NCBI GenBank assembly: GCA_030673735.1 | Contig: DAOVIK010000072.1 | Location: 1-7,295, forward strand | Direction: 5' to 3' | DNA from: Anaerolineae bacterium | Lineage (GTDB): Bacteria; Chloroflexota; Anaerolineae; Anaerolineales; E44-bin32 | Length of the DNA: 7,295 bases | Part shown: positions 1-5,570 of the stretch, piece by piece | Layout of the letters: the number at the start of each line of letters is the position of its first letter | Position numbering within the stretch: the stretch's first letter is position 1 | Translations under genes and position numbers: made by a program | The notes under the pieces: model-generated | What the model was told of the DNA's origin: nothing | What the model saw: the letters and a program-made list of their open reading frames with translations, nothing else | Database searches by the model: none

Positions 1-51
1 ATCTCACCTGTTGATCGGGTACATAAACGCTGTTGAGTGGCGGCTGATATC

Positions 52-78
52 AAAAGAGCGGCGCAGTCTGCGCCGCTC
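52..78 (-). terminator. Intrinsic terminator of the leftward FmdB-type gene
   Basis: A perfect 10-bp GC-rich stem pairs bases 56-65 (GAGCGGCGCA) with 69-78 around a 3-base loop. Read on the minus strand, the hairpin is followed at once by TTTT (55 to 52). It starts 27 bases past the stop codon of the zinc-ribbon gene. On the plus strand no T-run follows the hairpin, so it looks like a one-way terminator for leftward transcription. Confidence 0.85.
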
Positions 79-105
79 GTGGATCGTAAGTTGTCGACGG
101 TGTTT

Positions 106-330
106 CTAGATACCGCAAGAGGAGCAGGAATTCGTAGTGCATGATCCGCAGTTGCCGTTGCTTCCTGCTACCACTTTACCGCCGCTCTGCGCGAAGAATA
201 CCGAGATGGCCCGCGAGGTACGTTCGCTTCCGCAGCTTTCGCATGGGATAGCCGCATCTGCCTCCGACATGCTCCGCAGAGCATCGAAGCGCTTCTCACA
301 TTTCTGGCAAACGTATTCATAGATGGGCAT
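106..330 (-). CDS. FmdB-type zinc-ribbon protein, 74 aa
   Basis: This is a small putative regulatory or metal-binding protein of the FmdB/CxxC_CxxC_SSSS zinc-ribbon family. The family's molecular role is poorly defined. It opens with the typical MPIYEYVCQKC, giving C8 and C11, and continues with IPCESCG (C30, C33), so the four zinc ligands are complete. A Gly/Ser/Asn-rich linker (about 49-59) leads to a second cysteine cluster at the C-terminus, C61-x2-C64 and C69-x2-C72, which could bind another metal or be redox-active. The length fits the family. The ATG follows a GAGGA ribosome-binding site four bases upstream. The gene lies 143 bp downstream of rnz in the same direction, has its own promoter and is followed by a strong terminator, so it can be transcribed alone. 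The family assignment is firm; the function is not. Confidence 0.9.
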   Translation of the reverse strand: MPIYEYVCQKCEKRFDALRSMSEADAAIPCESCGSERTSRAISVFFAQSGGKVVAGSNGNCGSCTTNSCSSCGI

Positions 331-359
331 GCATTCCTCGCTTGCTGTGTGATGACTGG

Positions 360-388
360 ATTCTATCCTTCATCACAACACCGGTCAA
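360..388 (-). promoter_or_regulatory. Sigma70-like promoter for the FmdB-type gene
   Basis: On the minus strand a -35 TTGACC (388-383) and a -10 TAGAAT (365-360) are separated by exactly 17 bases. Each hexamer matches consensus at five of six positions. Transcription would start near 353, giving a leader of about 20 bases before the ATG. It lies in the gap after rnz and suggests the zinc-ribbon gene is at least partly independent of rnz. Confidence 0.7.
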
Positions 389-473
389 TGCGTCTCTGTT
401 CAGGGTGTTATCGCGAAGGATCTTATCGCCAAGCCCATGAATGTCGATCAAGTTTGAGGTTCTTGATTGAGGG

Positions 474-1394
474 CTAAGGATTGCGTCGGATCTCGTAGCG
501 GTCGAAATCGCGAGCCACGGTCGTGTTGGGGAAGACTGCGCTCGCTTCTTCGATGACCTGGCGCTCTCGATAGCGGCGGGAGATGTGGGTGAGATAGAGT
601 TGGCGCGCGCCTGCAGCAACTGCCAACTCGGCGGCTTGACGGGCAGTGAGATGTCCGAATTCACGCGCCAATTCGATTTCGAAATCCAAGTAGGTTGCTT
701 CGATCACGATGGCATCAGCTTCCTGGCAGACCTCAACCAGATTGTCTGCACGCGCGCAATCTCCTACGTGCACCAAACGAGTGCCGCGGCGAACAGGCCC
801 GAGAACCTCATCCGGTGTGACGATTGTGCCATCGGGCAGCGTGATGCTCTTGCCATCGACGAGTTCTCGGCGCTCCGGCCCAAAAGGGACACCCAAGGCT
901 TCAGCGCGCTCCGCGAGAAAGGGACGTCTGGAAGGCTCGTCGAAGCGGAATCCGAAACTGTCTCGACCACGATGAACAACCGGGAAGGCTGTAATCTTGA
1001 ATCCATCGTCCTCAAACAGAATGCCCTTCTCGATCGGGATCAGGTCGAGTTCGATCGGTGGGCGAGCGCCTCTCAATACCACGCCGAACAGCAGATCGTG
1101 TATGCGCTCGAGGGCCCACCCCCCGCCCCATATCTCCAGCCGGTCGATGGCTTCCCAGCGCATGAAGGTGGATAGGAGACCAGCCAGGCCGAGGATGTGG
1201 TCGAGATGTCCGTGCGTGATCAGGATGCGGTTAAGCCGCCGGAAGCCGATCCCTGATTGCAGGATTTGGCGTTGGGTTCCCTCGCCGCAATCTATCAGGA
1301 ACCGGTGATCCCGGTAACTGACGATCTGGGAGGATAAACCCCGTCGCGCGGAAGGCGCGGCAGCAGAGGTTCCGAGAAATGCAAGCTTAAACAA
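474..1394 (-). CDS. rnz: Ribonuclease Z (tRNA 3'-processing endonuclease), 306 aa
   Basis: This metallo-beta-lactamase-fold nuclease cuts the 3' trailer from tRNA precursors in the cytoplasm. All expected metal ligands are visible: the T60-HGHLDH motif (H61, H63, D65, H66), H141 in VVHRGRDSFGFRF, D212 in VGDCARADN, and H270 in LTHISRRY. The N-terminal LGTSAAAPS and DCGEGTQRQ (35-43), the DGxxVxPxxVLGP segment (188-200) and H248, the family's likely proton donor, are also present. Length is normal for the short bacterial form. Two motif variants occur: GDC where many homologues have GDT, and HLT where many have HST. The start is TTG. An in-frame TGA lies 15 codons upstream with no ATG or GTG between, and an AGGAA sits six bases before the TTG. 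The gene follows the membrane-protein gene by 47 bp, probably in one transcript. Confidence 0.95.
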   Translation of the reverse strand: MFKLAFLGTSAAAPSARRGLSSQIVSYRDHRFLIDCGEGTQRQILQSGIGFRRLNRILITHGHLDHILGLAGLLSTFMRWEAIDRLEIWGGGWALERIHDLLFGVVLRGARPPIELDLIPIEKGILFEDDGFKITAFPVVHRGRDSFGFRFDEPSRRPFLAERAEALGVPFGPERRELVDGKSITLPDGTIVTPDEVLGPVRRGTRLVHVGDCARADNLVEVCQEADAIVIEATYLDFEIELAREFGHLTARQAAELAVAAGARQLYLTHISRRYRERQVIEEASAVFPNTTVARDFDRYEIRRNP

Positions 1395-1400
1395 TGGATG

Positions 1401-1405
1401 TTCCT
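1401..1405 (-). promoter_or_regulatory. Ribosome-binding site fixing the TTG start of rnz
   Basis: On the minus strand AGGAA is followed after six bases (CATCCA) by the TTG at 1394. The nearest upstream ATG (1440) is in another frame and its reading frame closes after seven codons. The rnz frame itself is closed by TGA at 1439-1437. TTG is therefore the only sensible start that keeps the conserved N-terminal strand FKLAFLGT. Confidence 0.7.
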
Positions 1406-1441
1406 GATCTGACGATTTAGCCGCTAGACAAGCGGTTCATT

Positions 1442-1906
1442 TTACCTCAAAGGAGAGGTAGCGTCAGGCAGGGTGTGGTTTAGGGAGATGGCGCAAGCGA
1501 TGCTGGCCGCTGCGGCCAGGATGGTCGGCGCTAATGAGGGCGTCATGACCGCCGAGCCGAGTCCCCAGATTGCGGTGAGGGCCATGGCGAGGGCGAAGTA
1601 GCGATAGCCTGAAGGGCGCTGCCAGAGCTTCTCGGGGGTCCACTGCGGTTGGATCAGACCTATCGTGGCAACACTCAAGCCGACAATGAATAAGGCAAGA
1701 CGAGCCACCAACGACAACTCGGCCAGACCCAACACCACGACCGAGGCCGGCAGGAACAGCAACAATCCGTGCATGGCGGCAAGCAAAATGTCTAGGGTCC
1801 GTCGCTGGGAGTGAGCAGCGCGCCGGATCAGGACGCCCATTACTCCGGCGTACCCGATGTAGAGTGCGCTCACACTGAGCGCGAGAAGGATCTTTTTAAG
1901 CAGCAT
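1442..1906 (-). CDS. Hypothetical integral membrane protein, 154 aa, about five TM helices
   Basis: I do not recognise this family. The protein is very hydrophobic, with predicted membrane segments at about 6-27, 39-62, 66-86, 103-122 and 125-143. A basic stretch follows the first helix (RRAAHSQRR, 28-36), which by the positive-inside rule would place that loop in the cytoplasm. A loop rich in Trp and Pro (about 86-99, QPQWTPEKLWQRPSG) separates helices three and four. No catalytic or binding motif stands out. The ATG has a GGGAGG ribosome-binding site four bases upstream. The gene is the first of a leftward series, 47 bp before rnz, so it is probably co-transcribed with it; that says little about its job. 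It is a real gene judging from start signals, consistent hydrophobic periodicity and tight packing. Confidence 0.75.
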   Translation of the reverse strand: MLLKKILLALSVSALYIGYAGVMGVLIRRAAHSQRRTLDILLAAMHGLLLFLPASVVVLGLAELSLVARLALFIVGLSVATIGLIQPQWTPEKLWQRPSGYRYFALAMALTAIWGLGSAVMTPSLAPTILAAAASIACAISLNHTLPDATSPLR

Positions 1907-1919
1907 GTGGCCTCCCGAC

Positions 1920-1940
1920 TTGCATGTTCAGAAGATGCAA
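1920..1940. repeat. Inverted repeat upstream of the membrane-protein gene, possible operator
   Basis: TTGCAT (1920-1925) and ATGCAA (1935-1940) form perfect 6-base arms around nine bases. Within the spacer TTC (1927-1929) and GAA (1931-1933) also pair about a central A, so nine of ten positions on each side are symmetric. It ends 13 bases before the ATG of the leftward membrane-protein gene. It could be a protein-binding site or a leader hairpin. No known regulator consensus was recognised. Confidence 0.4.
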
Positions 1941-2066
1941 CAAGCGTGCCGCCCGGCGTTGACTGTCTTCCGAGTGCGGGAATGGACAAGTGGATCGCCT
2001 GAGGACGCACGCGCAACTGAAATGGGATCCTGCGACGTCGGCATCGGAGGCTGACATGGTGTGAAA

Positions 2067-2082
2067 GATAAGAAGTGTTATC
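2067..2082. repeat. Inverted repeat GATAA-N6-TTATC upstream of the TPR promoter
   Basis: Perfect 5-base arms flank six bases and end 26 bases before the -35 hexamer of the rightward promoter. An overlapping pair, AGAAG (2071-2075) and CTTCT (2083-2087), gives a competing symmetry. The position suits an activator site, but short repeats of this size also occur by chance. Confidence 0.25.
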
Positions 2083-2108
2083 CTTCTGCATGGCCTTGGC
2101 GCAGGTTC

Positions 2109-2138
2109 TTGACCGCCTTCTGCACGGGGTGGTAAGAT
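2109..2138 (+). promoter_or_regulatory. Extended -10 sigma70-like promoter for the TPR gene pair
   Basis: A -35 TTGACC (2109-2114) and a -10 TAAGAT (2133-2138) are 18 bases apart. A TGG directly before the -10 (2130-2132) fits the extended -10 motif TGn. Transcription would begin near 2145 and leave a leader of about 45 bases before the ATG at 2190. It is the best plus-strand promoter in the divergent spacer and probably serves both TPR genes. Confidence 0.65.
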
Positions 2139-2189
2139 GCACCTCCCGCCCAACAGTATCAGAATCCACGCAAGGAAGATTTGGAAGTC

Positions 2190-3635
2190 ATGTATCTAAG
2201 TGGCAGCAAGTGGAAAATGAAGAAGAAGCGACGCCGCTCCAATCCGTGGCGCGTGCTGATGCTGCTGGTTCTCATCGGCATCGGGGTGTATTTTGAGCGC
2301 GTGATCGTTCCGACCATGCCGCCGCCGTTCGTCCCCGAACCAACTGCAACGCAAAGCCCGGTCGCATTCGTAACCGAAGCGCAAGCCCAATTCCAGGCAG
2401 GAAAGCTCGAGCAGGCGGAGCAAGCCTACGCAAGAGCCATTGCGGTGGATCCAGATGAACCCGCCCATTACATCGAACTGGCGCGCTTGCAGGTGTTCAT
2501 GGGGAAATACGAGCAAGCGGAGGAGAATGCCAGCAATGCGATATTGATCGATGAAAATTCGGCCCTTGGCTACGCCGTGCTTGGGTGGGCGATGGATTTC
2601 AACGGCAAGTATGTCGAAGCGCTTGAGAAGGTCCAATACGCGCTGCAGTTGGATCCCAATCTGGCGCTGGCGCATGCCTTCAAGGCCGAGATTCTGATGG
2701 ATGTGAGTGTGGCCAACTACGAGGAAGCCCTTGATGCAGCAAACAGCGCAGTACTCCTGGACTCCTCGCTCCTAGAGACTCACCGGGCGCTGGGGTACGT
2801 TTGGGAGTCGACGGGCAATTATGCAGATGCAATCGAGTCCTACCAAACCGCGGTTGGGATCAATCCCAATTTGACGTTGCTGCATATGTCCGTTGGCGAT
2901 ATGTACCTCGCGATGGGGGACACTGACAATGCGATCCAGAGCTACACGCGCGCCAGCGCACTCTCTCCCACCGCCGTGCTTCCCTACCGCAGACTAGCGC
3001 TTTCCTACGCACGCATCGGGGAATTTGGCAAGGCCAGCCAGTGGGCAGAAGAAGCGATGCACATGGATCCCGCAGATCCGTATCTGCATGGCGATCTTGG
3101 ACGCATGTACTACAACAACAACCAGATACTAGACGCTATCCGGGAGTTAGGATTTGCGATCCATGGTGGGCAGATGCCGGGTGTGTGGACCGTCGCGGGC
3201 CAGGAAATCGAAGTGGGTATTGAGGCGAGCGTTGATGCGGGCATCGAAGTTGGAGATGTAGTCCACGTCATCGCAATAGCCGGTGAGAGATCGGAATTGG
3301 AAGCGCTGGTGATCGAAATTGATGATGGAATTCCTCCCGCGCCAATAAGCGGCATCGACAGCCAAATTGAGATTCATGGGACCGTTGAAGCCCTCGTTCC
3401 GGGGGCTTACGTCGTTGGCCTTCCCCTTGAGCCAGGCGATACGCGCGCCGTGGGGTTCTATTACACGTATGGCTTGGCACTGGCGAGGGGAGGTCAATGC
3501 GAATTGGCGCGCGAGATTGCGCGCGCCTTGCTTCTGGGTGTGCCAGATGACGAAGTGGCGGCCTCGAATGCCGAGGAAACCTTGCAGCTATGCGGCGCGA
3601 TCACACCGACCCCTACACCGACCCAAAGCCCCTGA
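2190..3635 (+). CDS. Membrane-anchored TPR protein with DUF5666-like insert, 481 aa
   Basis: This is a tetratricopeptide-repeat scaffold, probably outside the cytoplasmic membrane; the partner is unknown. A basic N-terminus (K9-R16) precedes one membrane helix (about 21-35, then VIV), which predicts an N-in anchor. A Pro-rich linker follows (41-57, with PEPTATQSP). About eight TPR units run from 58 to 327, with typical helix-B ends such as AIAVDPDEP, ALQLDPN, AVGINPN and AMHMDPADP. A beta-rich insert (about 328-403) precedes the C-terminal module GFYYTYGLALARGGQC, and the protein ends in PTPTPTQSP, encoded partly by a 12-bp-period repeat (ACACCGACCC at 3603 and 3615). The only two cysteines are C437 and C468. 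I chose ATG 2190 rather than TTG 2181 or ATG 2217 because it aligns residue for residue with the start of the downstream paralogue (both 19 residues before the conserved W20). It heads a two-gene operon. Confidence 0.9.
   Translation: MYLSGSKWKMKKKRRRSNPWRVLMLLVLIGIGVYFERVIVPTMPPPFVPEPTATQSPVAFVTEAQAQFQAGKLEQAEQAYARAIAVDPDEPAHYIELARLQVFMGKYEQAEENASNAILIDENSALGYAVLGWAMDFNGKYVEALEKVQYALQLDPNLALAHAFKAEILMDVSVANYEEALDAANSAVLLDSSLLETHRALGYVWESTGNYADAIESYQTAVGINPNLTLLHMSVGDMYLAMGDTDNAIQSYTRASALSPTAVLPYRRLALSYARIGEFGKASQWAEEAMHMDPADPYLHGDLGRMYYNNNQILDAIRELGFAIHGGQMPGVWTVAGQEIEVGIEASVDAGIEVGDVVHVIAIAGERSELEALVIEIDDGIPPAPISGIDSQIEIHGTVEALVPGAYVVGLPLEPGDTRAVGFYYTYGLALARGGQCELAREIARALLLGVPDDEVAASNAEETLQLCGAITPTPTPTQSP
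3171..3398 (+). other. Beta-rich domain insert within the first TPR protein (DUF5666-like)
   Basis: Residues 328-403 interrupt the join between the last TPR and the C-terminal module. The order is PGVWTVAGQEIEV, then a segment ending VGDVVHVIAIAG, then ELEALVIEIDDG, and later IEIHGTVEALVPG. This succession of GTVE, PGxWTVxG, VGDxVxV and a closing strand resembles DUF5666 domains as I remember them. The insert is bounded by MPG-V and VPG-A, so part of the motif occurs twice. The neighbouring paralogue lacks it. The domain name is tentative; the extra sequence relative to the paralogue is seen directly. Confidence 0.45.
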
Positions 3636-3655
3636 TGCGGAGGCCTTGAACCCTA

Positions 3656-5062
3656 ATGGAACTCAGAGGAGAGCGCCTAGAATTGGGCGTAAGAGGACGG
3701 CGCTCCAGGCCCTGGAGAATTCTCTTCTATCTCGCGCTGATCGCATCGGGCGTGTACTTTACCTTGATGGTGGAGAAGGGAAGCGTCCAGCCCCTGTTCT
3801 TGCCAACACCCACGGCGACGCGCAATGCCTATTCCTATGCGCTGGAAGCCAAGGCCCACTTTTCTGCCGGCGATCTAGGAAGCGCGACCGACGCATATGA
3901 ATTGGCGGTTGATCTCGATCCTGAGAATGCGCAACTGTGGGCGGAGCTGGCGCGCGTACTAATTTACTTCAGCGAACTCAAGCCGAGCTACTCGCAGCGC
4001 TTGGAAACGCTGCAGGAAGCCAAGGCTGCCGCAGATCTGGCAGTCGAGCTCAATCCTGATGACAGCTTTGCTCACGCGGTCCGTGCGCTTGCCTACGACT
4101 GGCTTGCAGCTGCCGACGAGCGAGACCGCCAAGGGCATCTCACTGAGGCTTCGAGCGCTGCAGAGTTTGCCAGGCACCTAGCTCCGGAAGATCCATTCGC
4201 CTTAGCAGTGTATGCAGAGGTGCAAGTTGACTTGCAGAAATACGCCCAGGCTTCGCAATACGCCGAGTTGGCAGCCGACAGCGTAGACGCCCAGAGCGAA
4301 TTTGCAGCGGATGTCTATCGTGTGTACGGCACTGTGTTGGAGAACTTGGGTGCCTATAATCTGGCGATAGAGCAGTACATGAGAGCAGCCGAGGCGGCGC
4401 CCAATCTAACGTTCCTCTACATCCGCATTGGCGTGAATTACCGGCGACTGAATAGGACTAACGAGGCGCTCACGTTCTTCAACAAGGCCGCCCAACTGAA
4501 CAGCCAATTAGGTATTCAGGATCCCATCCCTTACCTGGCCGTCGCGCGAACCTACCTTCAAATGGGTGAGTTCTTCATCAGCGCCCTGAATGTCGAACGG
4601 GCCTTGGCTTTCAATCCTGCCAACGCCGATATCTACGGTCTGTTAGGCGTGGTGTTCTACAAGGCCCGCAACTATGAGAGCTCGATCTCGGTGCTCAAGT
4701 GCGCCGTTGATGGATGCACCCCTGAAGAGAGCGCCGCGGTTCTCTGCGAGTTCGTCTTCGCTTGCGGCGATGAGCCAGCGGAAGATGCGTTGAATAACAC
4801 GGTGATCGGTTTGGATTTGAACAGCGTGAGCCTGGTGTACTACTACACCTACGGCTCCGCGTTGGCCTTCTACAGCGGCAGTGAGGGCTATGAATTTGCC
4901 TGCGACGACGCGGAACGCGTGTTCAATCAATTGATGGCCTCGCAATATGGCAGCGATCCGATCGTAGCAGGGATCGTACAGGAAGGGCGCGTGATCTTGG
5001 CGGGAAGATGTTCCGGAATATCGATTGGTGATGGAGCCGTCCCACCGCCTGGGCAAGGGTAG
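3656..5062 (+). CDS. Membrane-anchored TPR protein, paralogue of the preceding gene, 468 aa
   Basis: This is a second TPR scaffold of unknown partner, with the same plan as its upstream neighbour. Residues 1-20 (ending RRSRPW) align without gaps with the first protein, followed by one membrane helix (about 21-39), a linker with LPTPTATRN (49-57) and a TPR array from about 58 to 350. The second and third repeat regions are longer than 34 residues (KPSYSQRLET and AADERDRQGHLTE), so some units are irregular. Instead of the beta-rich insert it has a cysteine-rich segment (C349, C354, C364, C370). The C-terminal module VIGLDLN...YYYTYGSALA (from about 384) follows, with C416 and C452 matching the cysteine pair of the first protein. 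The ATG lies 20 bp past the upstream stop, with GGAGG at 3639-3643 as a rather distant ribosome-binding site. No terminator is visible between its stop and the groESL promoter 30 bp on. Confidence 0.9.
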   Translation: MELRGERLELGVRGRRSRPWRILFYLALIASGVYFTLMVEKGSVQPLFLPTPTATRNAYSYALEAKAHFSAGDLGSATDAYELAVDLDPENAQLWAELARVLIYFSELKPSYSQRLETLQEAKAAADLAVELNPDDSFAHAVRALAYDWLAAADERDRQGHLTEASSAAEFARHLAPEDPFALAVYAEVQVDLQKYAQASQYAELAADSVDAQSEFAADVYRVYGTVLENLGAYNLAIEQYMRAAEAAPNLTFLYIRIGVNYRRLNRTNEALTFFNKAAQLNSQLGIQDPIPYLAVARTYLQMGEFFISALNVERALAFNPANADIYGLLGVVFYKARNYESSISVLKCAVDGCTPEESAAVLCEFVFACGDEPAEDALNNTVIGLDLNSVSLVYYYTYGSALAFYSGSEGYEFACDDAERVFNQLMASQYGSDPIVAGIVQEGRVILAGRCSGISIGDGAVPPPGQG

Positions 5063-5091
5063 CCATCGGGCGCGTTCTTTGGCCGTTCCCC

Positions 5092-5120
5092 TTGACACCC
5101 GGAAATGAATTGAGTACACT
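5092..5120 (+). promoter_or_regulatory. Sigma70-like promoter of the groESL operon
   Basis: A perfect -35 TTGACA (5092-5097) and a -10 TACACT (5115-5120) are separated by the optimal 17 bases. Transcription should begin near 5127, immediately before the CIRCE repeat. HrcA bound there would block initiation or early elongation. The promoter starts only 29 bases after the stop of the upstream TPR gene. Confidence 0.85.
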
Positions 5121-5129
5121 AATGCCGCG

Positions 5130-5160
5130 AGTTAGCACTCTCGTATCTTGAGTGCTAACT
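5130..5160. promoter_or_regulatory. CIRCE operator (HrcA-binding site)
   Basis: The site matches the CIRCE consensus exactly, TTAGCACTC (5132-5140), nine bases, GAGTGCTAA (5150-5158). The symmetry extends one A-T and one G-C pair on each side, giving 11-base arms. It sits just downstream of the predicted start of transcription and 50 bases before the groES ATG. CIRCE is the target of the heat-shock repressor HrcA, whose folding depends on GroEL, so the operon is expected to be under feedback control. hrcA is not in this window. Confidence 0.97.
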
Positions 5161-5197
5161 TGCAATGTGTGTCACCCAATCGCATATCATTTCAATC

Positions 5198-5205
5198 GAG
5201 GAGGG
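5198..5205 (+). promoter_or_regulatory. Strong ribosome-binding site fixing the groES start
   Basis: GAGGAGGG lies five bases before the ATG at 5211. The groES frame stays open upstream to a TTG at 5148, but that codon falls inside the CIRCE repeat and would add 21 residues absent from GroES proteins. The start at 5211 is therefore preferred. Confidence 0.9.
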
Positions 5206-5210
5206 TTCGC

Positions 5211-5507
5211 ATGTCACTCAAAGTAAAGCCGCTGGGCGATCGCTTGGTGGTGAAGCCGCTTGAAGAGGAGGAGGTCACTCCCAGTGGGATCGTGATCCCC
5301 GAAACGGCGAAGGAAAAGCCCCAGAAGGGTGAGGTCCTGGCCGTTGGTCCGGGGGATCGCGATGACAGCGGCAATAGAGTGCCCATGGATGTCTCAGTGG
5401 GCGACAAGGTACTTTTCGCGAAGTACGGCGGCACTGAAATAAAGCTCAATGGTGAGAAAGTATTGATCCTGAGGGAAAGTGACATTCTCGCGCTGATCGA
5501 AGAATAA
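5211..5507 (+). CDS. groES: Co-chaperonin GroES (Hsp10), 98 aa
   Basis: GroES forms the heptameric lid that closes the GroEL folding chamber in the cytoplasm. The protein starts with SLKVKPLGDRLVVKPLEEEE (2-21), a typical first beta-strand region. It has the mobile loop (about 17-35) with the hydrophobic GIVIP contact (G26-P30) that docks on GroEL, then KGEVLAVGPG (39-48), VGDKVLFAKYGGTEIK and the closing ILRESDILALIEE. Length is normal and no residue looks out of place. It is the first gene of the operon, 63 bp before groEL, under the CIRCE-controlled promoter. Confidence 0.98.
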   Translation: MSLKVKPLGDRLVVKPLEEEEVTPSGIVIPETAKEKPQKGEVLAVGPGDRDDSGNRVPMDVSVGDKVLFAKYGGTEIKLNGEKVLILRESDILALIEE

Positions 5508-5570
5508 GCGCGCATTTTACGAATCATTCGCTCTTAACATACAGAGACAATCAAGAGGAGTAACATAACT

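Noticed and set aside
446..468. ATCAAG/CTTGAT hairpin after rnz as a terminator
   Set aside because: The stem is only six A/T-rich pairs and no T-run follows on the minus strand.
331..473. Possible small gene between rnz and the zinc-ribbon gene
   Set aside because: No frame with both a start signal and useful length was found. The stretch is explained by the promoter and leader of the zinc-ribbon gene.
585..1175. Open frame of 196 codons on the plus strand opposite rnz
   Set aside because: It is antisense to rnz, whose catalytic motifs are all present, and the translation shows no family features.
1417..1440. Seven-codon frame ATG...TAA between the membrane-protein stop and rnz on the minus strand
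   Set aside because: It has no ribosome-binding site of its own beyond the end of the upstream gene, and frames this short are expected by chance. A coupling role cannot be supported from the sequence.
2181..2189. Alternative TTG start three codons before ATG 2190 of the first TPR gene
   Set aside because: Starting at 2190 aligns the first 20 residues exactly with the downstream paralogue.
5054..5094. CAAGGG/CCCTTG pairing after the second TPR gene as a terminator
   Set aside because: The stem is six bases with a 29-base loop and no T-run, and it overlaps the groESL -35 region.
5148..5210. Upstream extension of groES from TTG 5148
   Set aside because: The TTG lies inside the CIRCE operator, has no ribosome-binding site, and would add 21 residues not found in GroES. 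The ATG at 5211 has a strong site.
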